Shown here: one piece after another, positions 42,036 to 53,393 of the stretch
How the letters are laid out: each line of letters begins with the position of its first letter
Position numbering within the stretch: the stretch's first letter is position 1
NCBI GenBank assembly: GCA_023421735.1
Contig: JAEZSP010000070.1
Coordinates: forward strand, 186,001 to 250,000
Reading direction: 5' to 3'
Source of the DNA: Bacillota bacterium
GTDB lineage: Bacteria; Bacillota_A; Clostridia; Christensenellales; Aristaeellaceae
DNA: 64,000 nt
Notes under the pieces: generated by a model
Seen by the model: only the letters and a program-made list of their open reading frames with translations
What the model was told of the DNA's origin: nothing
Database searches by the model: none
Translations under genes and position numbers: made by a program

Positions 42036-44315
<2,280 letters not shown>

Positions 44316-44336
44316 GCTGCCCTCCGTTTGCGCCTG

Positions 44337-45014
44337 TCAATATGCGTCTTTCGACTGGCCTTCGCCGGTCACGACGGCCTTGCTGCCGCCGGAACCGATG
44401 CCGAGCCGGGACGCACCCATTTCGACATATTTCTTCGCGGTCTGGTAGTCCCGGATGCCGCCGGAAGGCTTGACCCTGATCCTGCCCTTCGCCTGATCGA
44501 GCATGATCGCGACCGCCTCGACGGTCGCGCCGCCGGACGCGAAACCGGTGGACGTCTTCACAAAATCCGCGCCCGCCGCAACGGCCGCTTCAACTGCGCG
44601 GCGGATTGTTTTTTCGTCCAATTCGCTCGTCTCGAAGATGACCTTCACGATTGCATGCCTGGATTTCGCGGCTTCGACGACCGTGCGAATCTCCGTCTCG
44701 ACCGTATCCCAGTCGCCCGAGCATGCCGCGGAGTAATTCATCACCATGTCGAGTTCTTCCGCGCCCTGTGAAAGCGCAAACTGCGCGATGGCGCGCTTAA
44801 CCTCTGCGCCGCCTGCGCCGTGCGGGAAGTCGACGACGCTGCCGACGTGCGTTTGTGTGCCGCGGCATAGATCGGCCGCGCGCTTGACATCGCGGGGATG
44901 CATACACACGCTGTATACCCCGAGGGCAATGCCATCCCGAATCGCGGCGTCGATCTCCTCATGCGTCATGCCCGGCTTCAGAACGGCATGATCGATATAC
45001 CTTCCGATTTTCAT
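44337..45014 (-). CDS. deoC: Deoxyribose-phosphate aldolase
   Basis: 225 aa from the ATG at 45014. TIM barrel with the Schiff-base Lys in GADFVKTSTGFASGGAT and the second Lys in VKPSGGIRDYQTAKKY; HAIVKVIFETSELDE and EELDMVMNYSA are family hallmarks. It splits deoxyribose-5-phosphate into acetaldehyde and glyceraldehyde-3-phosphate. First gene of the operon with nfnA and nfnB (21 bp gap). No other deo genes nearby. Confidence 0.95.
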   Translation of the reverse strand: MKIGRYIDHAVLKPGMTHEEIDAAIRDGIALGVYSVCMHPRDVKRAADLCRGTQTHVGSVVDFPHGAGGAEVKRAIAQFALSQGAEELDMVMNYSAACSGDWDTVETEIRTVVEAAKSRHAIVKVIFETSELDEKTIRRAVEAAVAAGADFVKTSTGFASGGATVEAVAIMLDQAKGRIRVKPSGGIRDYQTAKKYVEMGASRLGIGSGGSKAVVTGEGQSKDAY

Positions 45015-45051
45015 CGCTTCCAGCTCCATTCCTCGTCATTCTATCCCTGTT

Positions 45052-45080
45052 AGTATAATCCCTTTTCCGTTTTGTGTAAA
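45052..45080 (-). promoter_or_regulatory. Promoter of deoC-nfnA-nfnB
   Basis: TTTACA (45080-45075), 17-bp spacer, TATACT (45057-45052) on the minus strand. Confidence 0.7.
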
Positions 45081-45147
45081 CCATTTGCCGGAAGATGCGC
45101 CGATTTTACCCGCTTCGGCATGGATTATCCCGACACAATTCCGACGC

Positions 45148-45176
45148 TTGACACGTTTGAAAATGTCCTATATCAT
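45148..45176 (+). promoter_or_regulatory. Promoter of the GH78 gene
   Basis: Perfect TTGACA (45148-45153), 17-bp spacer, TATCAT (45171-45176); start codon 37 bp downstream. Confidence 0.75.
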
Positions 45177-45212
45177 ATCATTAGGACGTTAACGACCATG
45201 AGGAGGATTTCT

Positions 45213-48020
45213 ATGCGAATATATGATTTGATGGCAAACCGCGTCAAAGAGCCGATCGGTTTCGCGCTCAAGCCGCTCCGCCTTTCCTGGAAAGTCGATG
45301 AGACGGCCGGCAAAAAACAGGCGGCGGCGCAGGTCGCGATTCGGGCGGGCGAAGCGCCCGTCTTCGATTCCGGCAAGTGCGCGGATATCGACAGTCTGTG
45401 CTTCGTGCCGGATTTGAAGCTTCAGCCGCGCACGCGCTACGCATGGACGGTGACCGTGTGGGCGGACAATGGCGATACGGCAACGGGTGAAAGCTGCTTC
45501 GAGACCGGAAAGATGGATGAGCCATGGGTCGGCAAGTGGATCACGTCCGAGGCGCGCGAGAATATGTGCCTTAAAAAGGACATCCGAATCGACAAGCAGA
45601 TCAAGAGCGCCCGCCTGTACGCGACCGCGATGGGCGTGTACGAATGCGCCGTCAACGGCGAAAAAGTGGGCGACGAGCTGCTTGCGCCGTTTTATAACGC
45701 CTATGATAAGTGGATTCAGGTGCAGAGCTACGACGTGACCGCGCTTCTCAAAGCGGGCGTCAACGATCTTCACTTCATGCTCGGCGGCGGATGGGCAGTA
45801 TCGCGCTTCGGCCTTGGTTTTGGAAGCGAGATCGGCGTGAAGAATCTCTACGCCGATCATGAATCGCTGCTGGCGGAGCTTCGCGTGACATTCGCGGACG
45901 GCACGGAACTGATCGTCGGCACCGACGGGTCGTGGAAGGCCACCGAAAGCAAGGTGCGGGAATCATCCATCTACGACGGCGAGGTCTACGACGCGAATTA
46001 CGACACGTCGAAGGAACTGCCCGTCAGCCTCGACGGGTCGCTCGATTTTTCAAAGCTCGAGGATCGGCTGAGCCCGCCCGTGCGCGTGACGGAGCGGATC
46101 AAGCCCATCGAGCTCATCAAGACGCCCAAGGACGAGATGGTCATCGATCTCGGGCAGGAGATCACGGGATATCTTGCGTTTACCTGCCACGCGCCGAAGG
46201 GCACGGTCGTGAAGCTTTCCTATTCGGAAGTGCTGCAAAACGAGTGCTTCTACCGCGACAATTTGCGCTCCGCAAAGGCCGAATACACCTACATCTCGGA
46301 CGGCGTGACCCGAACGGTGCGCCCGTTCCACACCTTCTTTGGCTTCCGGCTCGTCAAGGTCGAAGGCCTATCCGAAATCGACATTTCGGACTTCACGGGC
46401 TGCGTGGTGCATTCGGACATTCCGCGCACGGGCTACATCGAGACGAGCAATCCCAAAGTCAACCGTCTGGCGCTCAACGCGCTTTGGGGACAGCGCGGCA
46501 ACTTCCTCGACACGCCCACCGACTGCCCGCAGCGCGACGAACGCCTTGGCTGGACGGGCGACGCGCAGGCGTTTTCCGGAACCGCGATGTTCAACATGGA
46601 ATCCGCGGCGTTTTTTGAGAAATATCTGCACGATATGCTCTACGAGCAGGGCGCGCGCGGTGGCAGCGTGCCGCACGTGGTTCCCGCGGCGGGCATGCAG
46701 GGCGACGGCGGCTCTTGCGCGTGGGCGGATGCGGCGACCATCATTCCATGGAACCTTTATATGTTCTACGGCGATAAGGAACTTTTGAAGGCGACCTATC
46801 CCAACATGAAGGGTTGGGTTGAGTGGATCAAGAAGACCGAAGAGGCAGCCGGATGCGGACGCCTCTGGAAGGTTGGCTTCCACTTTGCGGACTGGCTGGC
46901 GCTCGACACCAAGAATAATTCCGTCATGGGTGGCACAGACCCGTACTTCGTCGCTTCCGCATATTATTATTACTCCACGTCGCTGCTTGTGAAGGCGGCG
47001 CAGGCGCTCGGATACGACGAGGACGCGGCGAAGTACGGAAAGCTGTTGTCCGAAATCTTCGACGCGATTCAGAACGAATATTTCACGCCGAACGGGCTGA
47101 TGGCACAGACCACGCAGACGGCGTATGTGTGCGCGCTGTTCATGGGCTTCGCGCCCGAACAGCACCGCGAAAAGCTGGCACAGCTCCTCGACAGCGAGCT
47201 GGCGGCGACGGGCGGCCAACTGCGCACGGGATTTGTCGGCACGGCATACCTCAACCGCGCGCTCTCCGGGAACGGATTCAACAAACGGGCGTATCAGCTC
47301 CTCCTCAACGAGGAATACCCCGGCTGGCTGTATGAAGTGAATTTGGGCGCGACGACCGTGTGGGAGCGTTGGAACAGCCTTTTGCCCGACGGCTCCATCT
47401 CGGACACGGGTATGAATTCCCTGAACCACTATGCCTACGGCGCGATCATGGAGTGGGTATACCGCGACGTCGCGGGTCTGAATCCCGAATTGCCGGGCTT
47501 CAAGAAGGTCATCATCAAGCCCCGGCCGGACTACCTGCTCCCCAAGGTCTCCGTGCGCTATGACTCCGCCATGGGCTGGTACGAAAGCACATGGGAAATC
47601 AAAAAGGATCTGTTCGTGTGGGACGTCGAGGTGCCTTTTGGCGCCGAAGCGGTTCTGGTCTTCCCGAACGGGGATTTGGACGCGCTTTCCAAGGAATACC
47701 CGGACATCGAATTCGGCCTTTGCCCGATCGGCCTGACCATCGCGTTCGCGCCAGCGGGCAAATATCACTTTGCGTACAAACCCACAAAGCCGCTCCATCG
47801 CGTGATCTCGCTCGACTTATCGGTCGCGGAAATTATCGCGATTCCCGAGGCACGGGAGGTCATCTTCGATGAACTGCCCATGGCGCGCCGCCTTACCGGC
47901 GGAGGTCCCATCGCAAACGACAACACGCCCCTGCGTCAGCTTTTGACCGGGCATCCCATGATCCACGTCCCAGCCGAGAAGGTCGCCGCCATTGAGGCGC
48001 GACTTCTGGCGCTCAACTGA
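45213..48020 (+). CDS. Alpha-L-rhamnosidase, GH78 family
   Basis: 935 aa from the ATG at 45213 (AGGAGG at 45201-45206). N-terminal beta-sandwich domains (about 1-420, with LYATAMGVYECAVNGEKVGD and LYADHESLLAELRVTFADGT) precede the alpha/alpha-barrel catalytic domain. That domain opens with DTPTDCPQRDERLGWTGDAQ (about 434), the GH78 signature; GATTVWERWNSLLPDGSISD follows at about 715. No signal peptide, so it likely removes rhamnose from imported pectin or glycoside fragments. Monocistronic with strong promoter and terminator; no transporter adjacent. Confidence 0.93.
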   Translation: MRIYDLMANRVKEPIGFALKPLRLSWKVDETAGKKQAAAQVAIRAGEAPVFDSGKCADIDSLCFVPDLKLQPRTRYAWTVTVWADNGDTATGESCFETGKMDEPWVGKWITSEARENMCLKKDIRIDKQIKSARLYATAMGVYECAVNGEKVGDELLAPFYNAYDKWIQVQSYDVTALLKAGVNDLHFMLGGGWAVSRFGLGFGSEIGVKNLYADHESLLAELRVTFADGTELIVGTDGSWKATESKVRESSIYDGEVYDANYDTSKELPVSLDGSLDFSKLEDRLSPPVRVTERIKPIELIKTPKDEMVIDLGQEITGYLAFTCHAPKGTVVKLSYSEVLQNECFYRDNLRSAKAEYTYISDGVTRTVRPFHTFFGFRLVKVEGLSEIDISDFTGCVVHSDIPRTGYIETSNPKVNRLALNALWGQRGNFLDTPTDCPQRDERLGWTGDAQAFSGTAMFNMESAAFFEKYLHDMLYEQGARGGSVPHVVPAAGMQGDGGSCAWADAATIIPWNLYMFYGDKELLKATYPNMKGWVEWIKKTEEAAGCGRLWKVGFHFADWLALDTKNNSVMGGTDPYFVASAYYYYSTSLLVKAAQALGYDEDAAKYGKLLSEIFDAIQNEYFTPNGLMAQTTQTAYVCALFMGFAPEQHREKLAQLLDSELAATGGQLRTGFVGTAYLNRALSGNGFNKRAYQLLLNEEYPGWLYEVNLGATTVWERWNSLLPDGSISDTGMNSLNHYAYGAIMEWVYRDVAGLNPELPGFKKVIIKPRPDYLLPKVSVRYDSAMGWYESTWEIKKDLFVWDVEVPFGAEAVLVFPNGDLDALSKEYPDIEFGLCPIGLTIAFAPAGKYHFAYKPTKPLHRVISLDLSVAEIIAIPEAREVIFDELPMARRLTGGGPIANDNTPLRQLLTGHPMIHVPAEKVAAIEARLLALN

Positions 48021-48024
48021 CCAC

Positions 48025-48060
48025 AAAACCGACGCGGGAAGTCTTCCCGCGTCGGTTTAT
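48025..48060. terminator. Bidirectional terminator between GH78 and trmO
   Basis: Stem AAACCGACGCGGGAA...TTCCCGCGTCGGTTT (48026-48058). ATTTAT follows on the plus strand and TTTTGTGG on the minus strand; the flanking genes converge. Confidence 0.8.
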
Positions 48061-48068
48061 TTATCAGA

Positions 48069-48746
48069 TCACAATTTCACGATTTCACACACGGTCAGCG
48101 CATCCCCGTCGACGTGAAAGCGAACGTCGCATCCCGCAAATGCAAAGCCGTATCGCCGATCAGGGTCGTTTTGATAGGAGGGACGCGGGTCATTTTCCAA
48201 AACGCCGATCAAAGCGGCGCGCTTTTCGAGGGGAATCATGCCCATCCATTCATCGGGAAACGTAACGCGCAGTCGGCGCGTCTTTTGCGCGTCCGCAAAG
48301 CCGCCCACGGCATCCGGGTGGGCATCCGAAATAGGCACATAGGGCTTGATGTCATAGACAGGCGTCTTGTCCATCATGTCCGCGCCCGCGACGCGCAATA
48401 CGGGACCGCGCGGGTCGTTCAGGTTGACCGAAAGAAGGCGCACCGACGAGATGCCGACGGGGTTCGGGCGAAACGGCGAGCGGGTGGCAAACACGCCCAT
48501 GCGCACATTGCCGCCGAGGCGCGGCGGGCGCACCGTTGCCGTCCAGTTCTCCCGCTTGACCGCCGAAAAGCCCCAGATGATCCAGATGTGGGAAAAACCG
48601 TCCAGCCCACGCACGGCATCGGGGTTGCGATATTCCGGCTCGAACACGACCTCTGCCTCGAGACCGTCTACGAGCCCCGGTTGGCGCGGGATTCCGAACT
48701 TCGTCGGAAAATCCGTGTGCATGCGCGCGATGAGTTTCAGATTCAT
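48069..48746 (-). CDS. trmO: tRNA (t6A37)-methyltransferase TrmO-like
   Basis: 225 aa. The TrmO/TsaA core is present: ARMHTDFPTKFGIPRQPGLV, IWGFSAVKRENWTATVRPPR and MGVFATRSPFRPNPVGISSV. The C-terminal extension is typical of the E. coli form. It methylates N6 of t6A at position 37 of tRNA-Thr using SAM. Start overlaps the GNAT stop by four bases. Confidence 0.9.
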   Translation of the reverse strand: MNLKLIARMHTDFPTKFGIPRQPGLVDGLEAEVVFEPEYRNPDAVRGLDGFSHIWIIWGFSAVKRENWTATVRPPRLGGNVRMGVFATRSPFRPNPVGISSVRLLSVNLNDPRGPVLRVAGADMMDKTPVYDIKPYVPISDAHPDAVGGFADAQKTRRLRVTFPDEWMGMIPLEKRAALIGVLENDPRPSYQNDPDRRYGFAFAGCDVRFHVDGDALTVCEIVKL

Positions 48747-49177
48747 ATTTCCAAATACATCGCGGTTCGAAATTCTTGAAAGCCCGACCGTTCGTAGAGC
48801 CTTCGCGCACCGTCGTTGCCGTAAAGAACGTTGAGCATCATCAATTTATGCCCCCGTTCCTGGGCCGTCTCGCGCGCAGCGGCCAACAGCGCAGAGCCAA
48901 TCCCCTGTCCGCGCAGTCCCGGCTTCACGACCAGCGATTCGAGCATTGCAACGTTGCCGAGCACGCAGCGCGCCATGCCGACTGCCGCACCGTCCACCCA
49001 CGCAAGCAGCGCAAAGTTTTTCGACCCGTCGAGGTACCCGTCATAATTGCGCGTCACCTCGCCTGACCGAAAAAAGTCCGGAAGGATACGCATCATGTCT
49101 TCATCCAGCAACCGATCGAGCGCCGCAACCTCAGCGAGCGCAGCCTCCGTCTTGACCAATGAAATCTCGGCATTCAT
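48743..49177 (-). CDS. GNAT family N-acetyltransferase
   Basis: 144 aa from the ATG at 49177; an upstream in-frame GTG lies within the ribosome binding region. Acetyl-CoA loop VVKPGLRGQGIGSALLAAAR and C-terminal YGNDGARRLYERSGFQEFRT. Substrate unknown. Coupled to trmO (4-bp overlap) in a five-gene operon. Confidence 0.88.
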   Translation of the reverse strand: MNAEISLVKTEAALAEVAALDRLLDEDMMRILPDFFRSGEVTRNYDGYLDGSKNFALLAWVDGAAVGMARCVLGNVAMLESLVVKPGLRGQGIGSALLAAARETAQERGHKLMMLNVLYGNDGARRLYERSGFQEFRTAMYLEI

Positions 49178-49182
49178 ATCAA

Positions 49183-49944
49183 TCACCTGTACGTCATATT
49201 TCCACGCAGCGTATCAACAACGGTCGTAAAAAATTCGCGCATCATATAATGCGGCAGTGACAAAAGCGACGAGCGCACGGGCAGTCCGTATATCTTGCCT
49301 CCAAATATGCCCTGTGCAAGATGCCGTGCGCGGAAGATGTGAAAGTCGTTCGAGACGATTCCGATTGACGCGTCCGAATCGGGAATCAAGAGCGCGCTGA
49401 AGCGGATGTTTTCGTTGGTCGATGTGGACGCATCCTCCAGCAAAATGCGTTCGCGCGGGATGCCGCGCCGAACGAGTGCCTCTGCGATGTAATTTGCCTC
49501 GGTCGTCTCCTCGTCGCTCCCCTGTCCGCCGGATGCGATGGCGATGGTCTCCGGATTCTGTTCGAGGTACTTCGCCGCCGTATCGATGCGGTTATTGAGC
49601 GCGGGGCTCCCCGTCTTTGCGCCCAGAACGATGATATAATCGACGCCGGGCGGGCATTTCACAAACATCCCGGTGAAGATAAAGGATTCCACAAACAGAA
49701 AAAACGCAACGCACAGGCAGAACGTGATCCGAATCGCCCATATAAACCAGCCCGGATACGGAAGCGGTACGTCGCGTGAAATGGACATCTGCACGATCAC
49801 AAACCGCAGAATCAGCACAACGCCCAGCACGGGCCATGCCCAGAGCATCGACTGTCCAAACCGAATGGCGATTCCGCAGGCAATGTAATACGTAAAGCAC
49901 GCCAAACCCGCAATCAAAAAGAGAAGGTTGATCATCTTTTTCAA
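49183..49944 (-). CDS. YdcF/SanA family membrane protein (DUF218)
   Basis: 253 aa; the start is probably TTG at 49944 (ATG at 49935 is possible; both ribosome sites are weak). About three N-terminal membrane segments (LFLIAGLACFTYYIACGIAI, LWAWPVLGVVLILRFVIVQM, FCLCVAFFLFVESFIFTGMF), then the DUF218 domain: YIIVLGAKTGSPALNNRID, IAIASGGQGSDEETTEANYI, EDASTSTNENIRFS and IVSNDFHIFRARHLAQ. The family binds or modifies envelope components; YdcF binds SAM-like ligands and SanA affects envelope permeability. Confidence 0.87.
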   Translation of the reverse strand: MKKMINLLFLIAGLACFTYYIACGIAIRFGQSMLWAWPVLGVVLILRFVIVQMSISRDVPLPYPGWFIWAIRITFCLCVAFFLFVESFIFTGMFVKCPPGVDYIIVLGAKTGSPALNNRIDTAAKYLEQNPETIAIASGGQGSDEETTEANYIAEALVRRGIPRERILLEDASTSTNENIRFSALLIPDSDASIGIVSNDFHIFRARHLAQGIFGGKIYGLPVRSSLLSLPHYMMREFFTTVVDTLRGNMTYR

Positions 49945-49977
49945 ATCTCGTATTCCATCCGTTTCGCAAGTATTTTT

Positions 49978-50628
49978 TTATGACGCTTGCTTCGGATAAT
50001 TTGTTCCAATCCCTGACAATCGCTTCAGGTACACAGGCAGTCCGACGGCACCCGCAACCGCGAGTCCCCAGAAGACATCAAGCGCGGAATGCTGCTTGAC
50101 GAACATGGTCGAGAGGATAATCAGGACGCCCAACGCCAGGTATGGGATGCGCAGCTTTGCAAGGCAAGCGCTGTCATATGCCGCGAAGACGGCCCCCGCG
50201 CAGCCCACGACGTGCATGCTTGGGAGCACGTTTGTGTTCGTGTCTGCCTGATAGATGCGCGCAACCAGCCACGAAAAAAACCCTTTCCCCGGATCGAGTG
50301 GCCTGAGATCCTGCTCGTTGGGAAACACGGTGCACACAAACATGCAAACCGAAAATGATACCACGAAATACACGCCAAACCGCACAAAAGCCTTCGCGTC
50401 CTTGAAATACAGAACCAGCGCGGGATACGCCAAGTAGGGATACCACAGCACATACACCACGATGAATCCGGGCACATATGGGATCAGGTCGTCGAGATGG
50501 ATGTGGCATACATAGCCGTCCAACCCGGTTCTGTGTTCCAGCAGCACGAACCAGGCGACGTATACGGGAAGATACAGGAAGAAGAGCACCCTCGGATTTT
50601 TCCGGACGTAGTCACTGATCCTTCGCAT
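49978..50628 (-). CDS. PAP2 superfamily phosphatase
   Basis: 216 aa, about six membrane segments. Catalytic motifs VLPSMHVVGCAGAVFA and VKQHSALDVFWGLAVAGAVG are present, with a shortened first motif, as in the inositol-phosphorylceramide synthase-like branch. Probably dephosphorylates undecaprenyl or other lipid phosphates outside the membrane. Start overlaps the upstream gene by 17 bp. Confidence 0.87.
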   Translation of the reverse strand: MRRISDYVRKNPRVLFFLYLPVYVAWFVLLEHRTGLDGYVCHIHLDDLIPYVPGFIVVYVLWYPYLAYPALVLYFKDAKAFVRFGVYFVVSFSVCMFVCTVFPNEQDLRPLDPGKGFFSWLVARIYQADTNTNVLPSMHVVGCAGAVFAAYDSACLAKLRIPYLALGVLIILSTMFVKQHSALDVFWGLAVAGAVGLPVYLKRLSGIGTNYPKQAS

Positions 50629-51424
50629 CTTCGTCCCCGCTCTTTTCTTCCCGCATTGTCTGATACATCATCTTCAATTTCTCAAACCGCACGGCATACC
50701 GCGTACGCAGGTGCGGGAACGCATGGAAAAAATGCTTGCCCGACAACTCCCGGTTGTGCGTATCGAAAAGCTGCCGGTATTTCTCGAGCTTCACCTTAAG
50801 CTCTTCCTTGTGTGCGCGTGCACGGAACGTATTGTCGGCGAGATTTTCGCCGATGCCGTCCGAGACCGTCGAAAGCATTTTTTCGATTTCCTGCAAGGCG
50901 CGAATGCGGCGCGGCAGTTTCAGCGCTTCTATGACCGTGAGCGTGAAATCGACCACCAAAATGGTCCCGAAGGCGGATAAAATCACCGTGCCCAGCCAAA
51001 CGGGAACCAGCGCGATCGGCGCCATGAGGATCGGATGAAGGATATCGACGATGACGAGTGCGCCAATGCCCCATACGAGCGAGAACTTCACGCAAATATA
51101 GCCCTTCAAGTTATAAGGCTGATCGGAATAATCCCACAATCGCGTGTGGAACAAACGCATGGCAACAACGCCCATCAATAGCTCGATTGCGGTTGTGATC
51201 GCCACGGAACCCAGATAGAGAAGGGCAAAGTTGTCCTTGATGGGTGTAAGCGCCGAAATCACCGCGAGCATACCGACGCCATAGATGGGGCAAATCGGCC
51301 CGTACAAAAAACCGCGATTGACAAACTCCCCGTGATTGACCGCGGCATAGACGACCTCGACGCACCAACCGAGAAACCCATACAGAAAGAATATGCATGC
51401 CATCTCATAAAAAGAATCGGGCAA
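50612..51424 (-). CDS. CmpB-like putative ABC transporter permease (PF06541 type)
   Basis: 270 aa from TTG at 51424, seven bases after GGGGGAGG. Membrane segments include CIFFLYGFLGWCVEVVYAAV, then the family hallmark VNRGFLYGPICPIYGVGMLA. A helical, charged C-terminal tail of about 100 residues may be a coiled coil. Named after a proposed transporter, but no function has been shown for the family. Leads the operon with PAP2, YdcF, GNAT and TrmO. Confidence 0.85.
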   Translation of the reverse strand: MPDSFYEMACIFFLYGFLGWCVEVVYAAVNHGEFVNRGFLYGPICPIYGVGMLAVISALTPIKDNFALLYLGSVAITTAIELLMGVVAMRLFHTRLWDYSDQPYNLKGYICVKFSLVWGIGALVIVDILHPILMAPIALVPVWLGTVILSAFGTILVVDFTLTVIEALKLPRRIRALQEIEKMLSTVSDGIGENLADNTFRARAHKEELKVKLEKYRQLFDTHNRELSGKHFFHAFPHLRTRYAVRFEKLKMMYQTMREEKSGDEDAKDQ

Positions 51425-51445
51425 GTGAACGCCTCCCCCTTTTGC

Positions 51446-51474
51446 ATGATAGTCCCGTGCACCCCATTTGTCAA
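51446..51474 (-). promoter_or_regulatory. Promoter of the CmpB/PAP2/YdcF/GNAT/trmO operon
   Basis: Perfect TTGACA (51474-51469), 17-bp spacer, TATCAT (51451-51446) on the minus strand. It is back to back with the URO-D promoter at 51505. Confidence 0.75.
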
Positions 51475-51504
51475 CAGACGGGACGCGTCAAAGTAAATTT
51501 ACGG

Positions 51505-51533
51505 TTGCGAACAACATGACGATGTTGTATAAT
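51505..51533 (+). promoter_or_regulatory. Promoter with a full-spacer palindrome (URO-D/lipid kinase)
   Basis: TTGCGA (51505-51510), 17-bp spacer, TATAAT (51528-51533). The spacer is a perfect inverted repeat ACAACAT-GACG-ATGTTGT (51511-51528), a likely repressor operator. No regulator gene is next to it. Confidence 0.75.
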
Positions 51534-51561
51534 TTCGATAGGATAGATGGAGGTTAAACAG

Positions 51562-52491
51562 ATGACGCAGAGAGAACGGTTTCTGTGCGCGCTCGACCGG
51601 GGCATCCCCGACCGTGTGCCAACATTCGAACTGGAGTTTCAGCTCGAGGAGGAGCTTCTGGGCAAGCCTTTCCTGCGCGAAAAGATGCTGGACGGACTGA
51701 CAAAGGATCAGATTGAGGCAAAGTTGCGCGAAAACGCGCTTTATCTCATTGAAGTTTACGATAAGTTGGAACACGATGCAATCTGCGTTCACTATCTGAG
51801 TCGGGAACATCTGGCGCGGACGGTCGAACTTCTGCGCGAATATTCCGGAGACAAGTACGCCATATTCTGTCATGGTGACGGCACGTTCGCCATCCCGGAC
51901 GGCAACGGGCTGGAGGAGCTCGCGGTTAAAATGTACGAGGAACCGGAAGAACTGTGTGAAATCGCCGAGGCCATGATGAACCGTGCCATGAAGAACAACG
52001 AATTGATGTTCAAGGCGGGCGTCGACGGCTTCATCCTGTGCAGCGACTATTGCTTCAATAAAGGGCCGTTTATGTCGCCCGACATGTTCGCCCGGTTTGT
52101 CACGCCGTATCTCACGAAGATCGTCGCGCACATCCGCGGCATGGGCGGTTACGCCATCAAACACACCGACGGAAACATCATGCCCATCATCGACCAGCTC
52201 GTGGCCGCCAACCCACACGCACTGCACTCGCTCGACCCGATGGCAGGCGTCGATATCCGCGTGGTGAAGGAAAAGTACGGCGATCAGGTGGCACTGTGCG
52301 GCAACGTGCACTGCGCATATTTGCAGACGGGCACCGATCAGCAGGTGATCGACTCGTGCGAATACTGCCTTACCTATGCAAAGCCGAACGGCGGATATGT
52401 GTACGCAACGAGTAATATCCCCTTTAAGGGCATGAAACTGGAACGCTATATGTTGGTCCTGGATGTCTGGCGCAGAATGCGTGACTATTGA
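51562..52491 (+). CDS. Uroporphyrinogen decarboxylase family protein
   Basis: 309 aa from the ATG at 51562 (GGAGG at 51549-51553). The URO-D barrel is shown by MTQRERFLCALDRGIPDRVP, ILCSDYCFNKGPFMSP, YAIKHTDGNIMPIIDQLVAA and HSLDPMAGVDIRVVKEKYGD. Where MtaA/MtbA have His-x-Cys this protein has HTD, so zinc coordination may differ from the paralogue at 28180. Members act as methyltransferases or of unknown function; no corrinoid protein is adjacent. Co-transcribed with the lipid kinase (18-bp gap). Confidence 0.82.
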   Translation: MTQRERFLCALDRGIPDRVPTFELEFQLEEELLGKPFLREKMLDGLTKDQIEAKLRENALYLIEVYDKLEHDAICVHYLSREHLARTVELLREYSGDKYAIFCHGDGTFAIPDGNGLEELAVKMYEEPEELCEIAEAMMNRAMKNNELMFKAGVDGFILCSDYCFNKGPFMSPDMFARFVTPYLTKIVAHIRGMGGYAIKHTDGNIMPIIDQLVAANPHALHSLDPMAGVDIRVVKEKYGDQVALCGNVHCAYLQTGTDQQVIDSCEYCLTYAKPNGGYVYATSNIPFKGMKLERYMLVLDVWRRMRDY

Positions 52492-52509
52492 TCCCAAAGG
52501 GAGATCTGC

Positions 52510-53391
52510 ATGATACTGCTCATCGTCAACCCAGTCGCAGGCAAACTGCGCGCCCGGACCGCGCTGATGGAGATTCTTGAAATCTTTGGCGAGGCGGATC
52601 TGGACGTGAATGTGCGCGTAACGCACCATCGCGGTCACGCGCGGGAAATCGCGCGTGCTGCAAAGTGCGATCAATATGAAAAAATCATATGCGTGGGTGG
52701 CGACGGCACGCTCAACGAAGTGATTACGGGATTGGTCTACTCGGGTGAAGAGATTCCGCTCGGGTATATCCCCCTGGGCAGTACCAACGACTTCGCAAAC
52801 TCGCTCAAATTGCCGCGCGACGTGCGGGAAGCCACGCGCGTTGCCATCGGCGGAACGCCCTGCATGCTTGATGTCGGACAATTTGGTGAAAACCGCATGT
52901 TCTCCTATATCGCCTCGTTTGGACTGTTTACCGCCGCGTCCTACTCCGCGCCGCAGGCGACCAAAAACGCGCTTGGGCACTTTGCCTATATTCTCGAGGG
53001 AATCAAGGACATCGTAAACATACACTCGTTCCATATGGCAATTGAGGCGGAAGACGCGCGGCTTGAGGACGATTATATATTCGGCGCGGTTGCAAACTCA
53101 ACGTCCATTGCCGGCATCGTCCGGCTCGACAGCGGGATCGTGGACATGTCGGACGGTCTTTTTGAGGTCATGCTCATCAAAACCATCCGCTCACCCGCAG
53201 ATTTAAACCTCGTGCTCGGTTCCATCATGAACTCGGACTTCAAAAACAAAATGTTTGACTTTATCCGCGCGCCGAGGGTCACAATTACGGTCGATCAGGA
53301 TGTCGTATGGTCGCTCGACGGCGAGGAGGCTGCCGGCGGACGCGAGACGGTGATCCAAAACCTGCACAACGCCATTACGATCTTCAAGTAA
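52510..53391 (+). CDS. Diacylglycerol/lipid kinase family protein (DagK/YegS)
   Basis: 293 aa. ATP-binding motif IICVGGDGTLNEVITGLVYS (about 60-80), LGYIPLGSTNDFANSLKLPR, and the C-terminal catalytic-site region VWSLDGEEAAGGRETV. Soluble kinases of this fold phosphorylate diacylglycerol or related lipids at the membrane. Ends two bases from the convergent HAD gene with no terminator in between. Confidence 0.92.
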   Translation: MILLIVNPVAGKLRARTALMEILEIFGEADLDVNVRVTHHRGHAREIARAAKCDQYEKIICVGGDGTLNEVITGLVYSGEEIPLGYIPLGSTNDFANSLKLPRDVREATRVAIGGTPCMLDVGQFGENRMFSYIASFGLFTAASYSAPQATKNALGHFAYILEGIKDIVNIHSFHMAIEAEDARLEDDYIFGAVANSTSIAGIVRLDSGIVDMSDGLFEVMLIKTIRSPADLNLVLGSIMNSDFKNKMFDFIRAPRVTITVDQDVVWSLDGEEAAGGRETVIQNLHNAITIFK

Positions 53392-53393
53392 AT

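Noticed and set aside
46368..47798. 476-codon minus-strand frame inside the GH78 gene
   Set aside because: Shadow of a real gene; the GH78 signature motifs lie on the other strand.
51499..53034. 511-codon minus-strand open frame opposite the URO-D and lipid kinase genes
   Set aside because: It spans two well-supported plus-strand genes and their promoter; no motif is recognisable.
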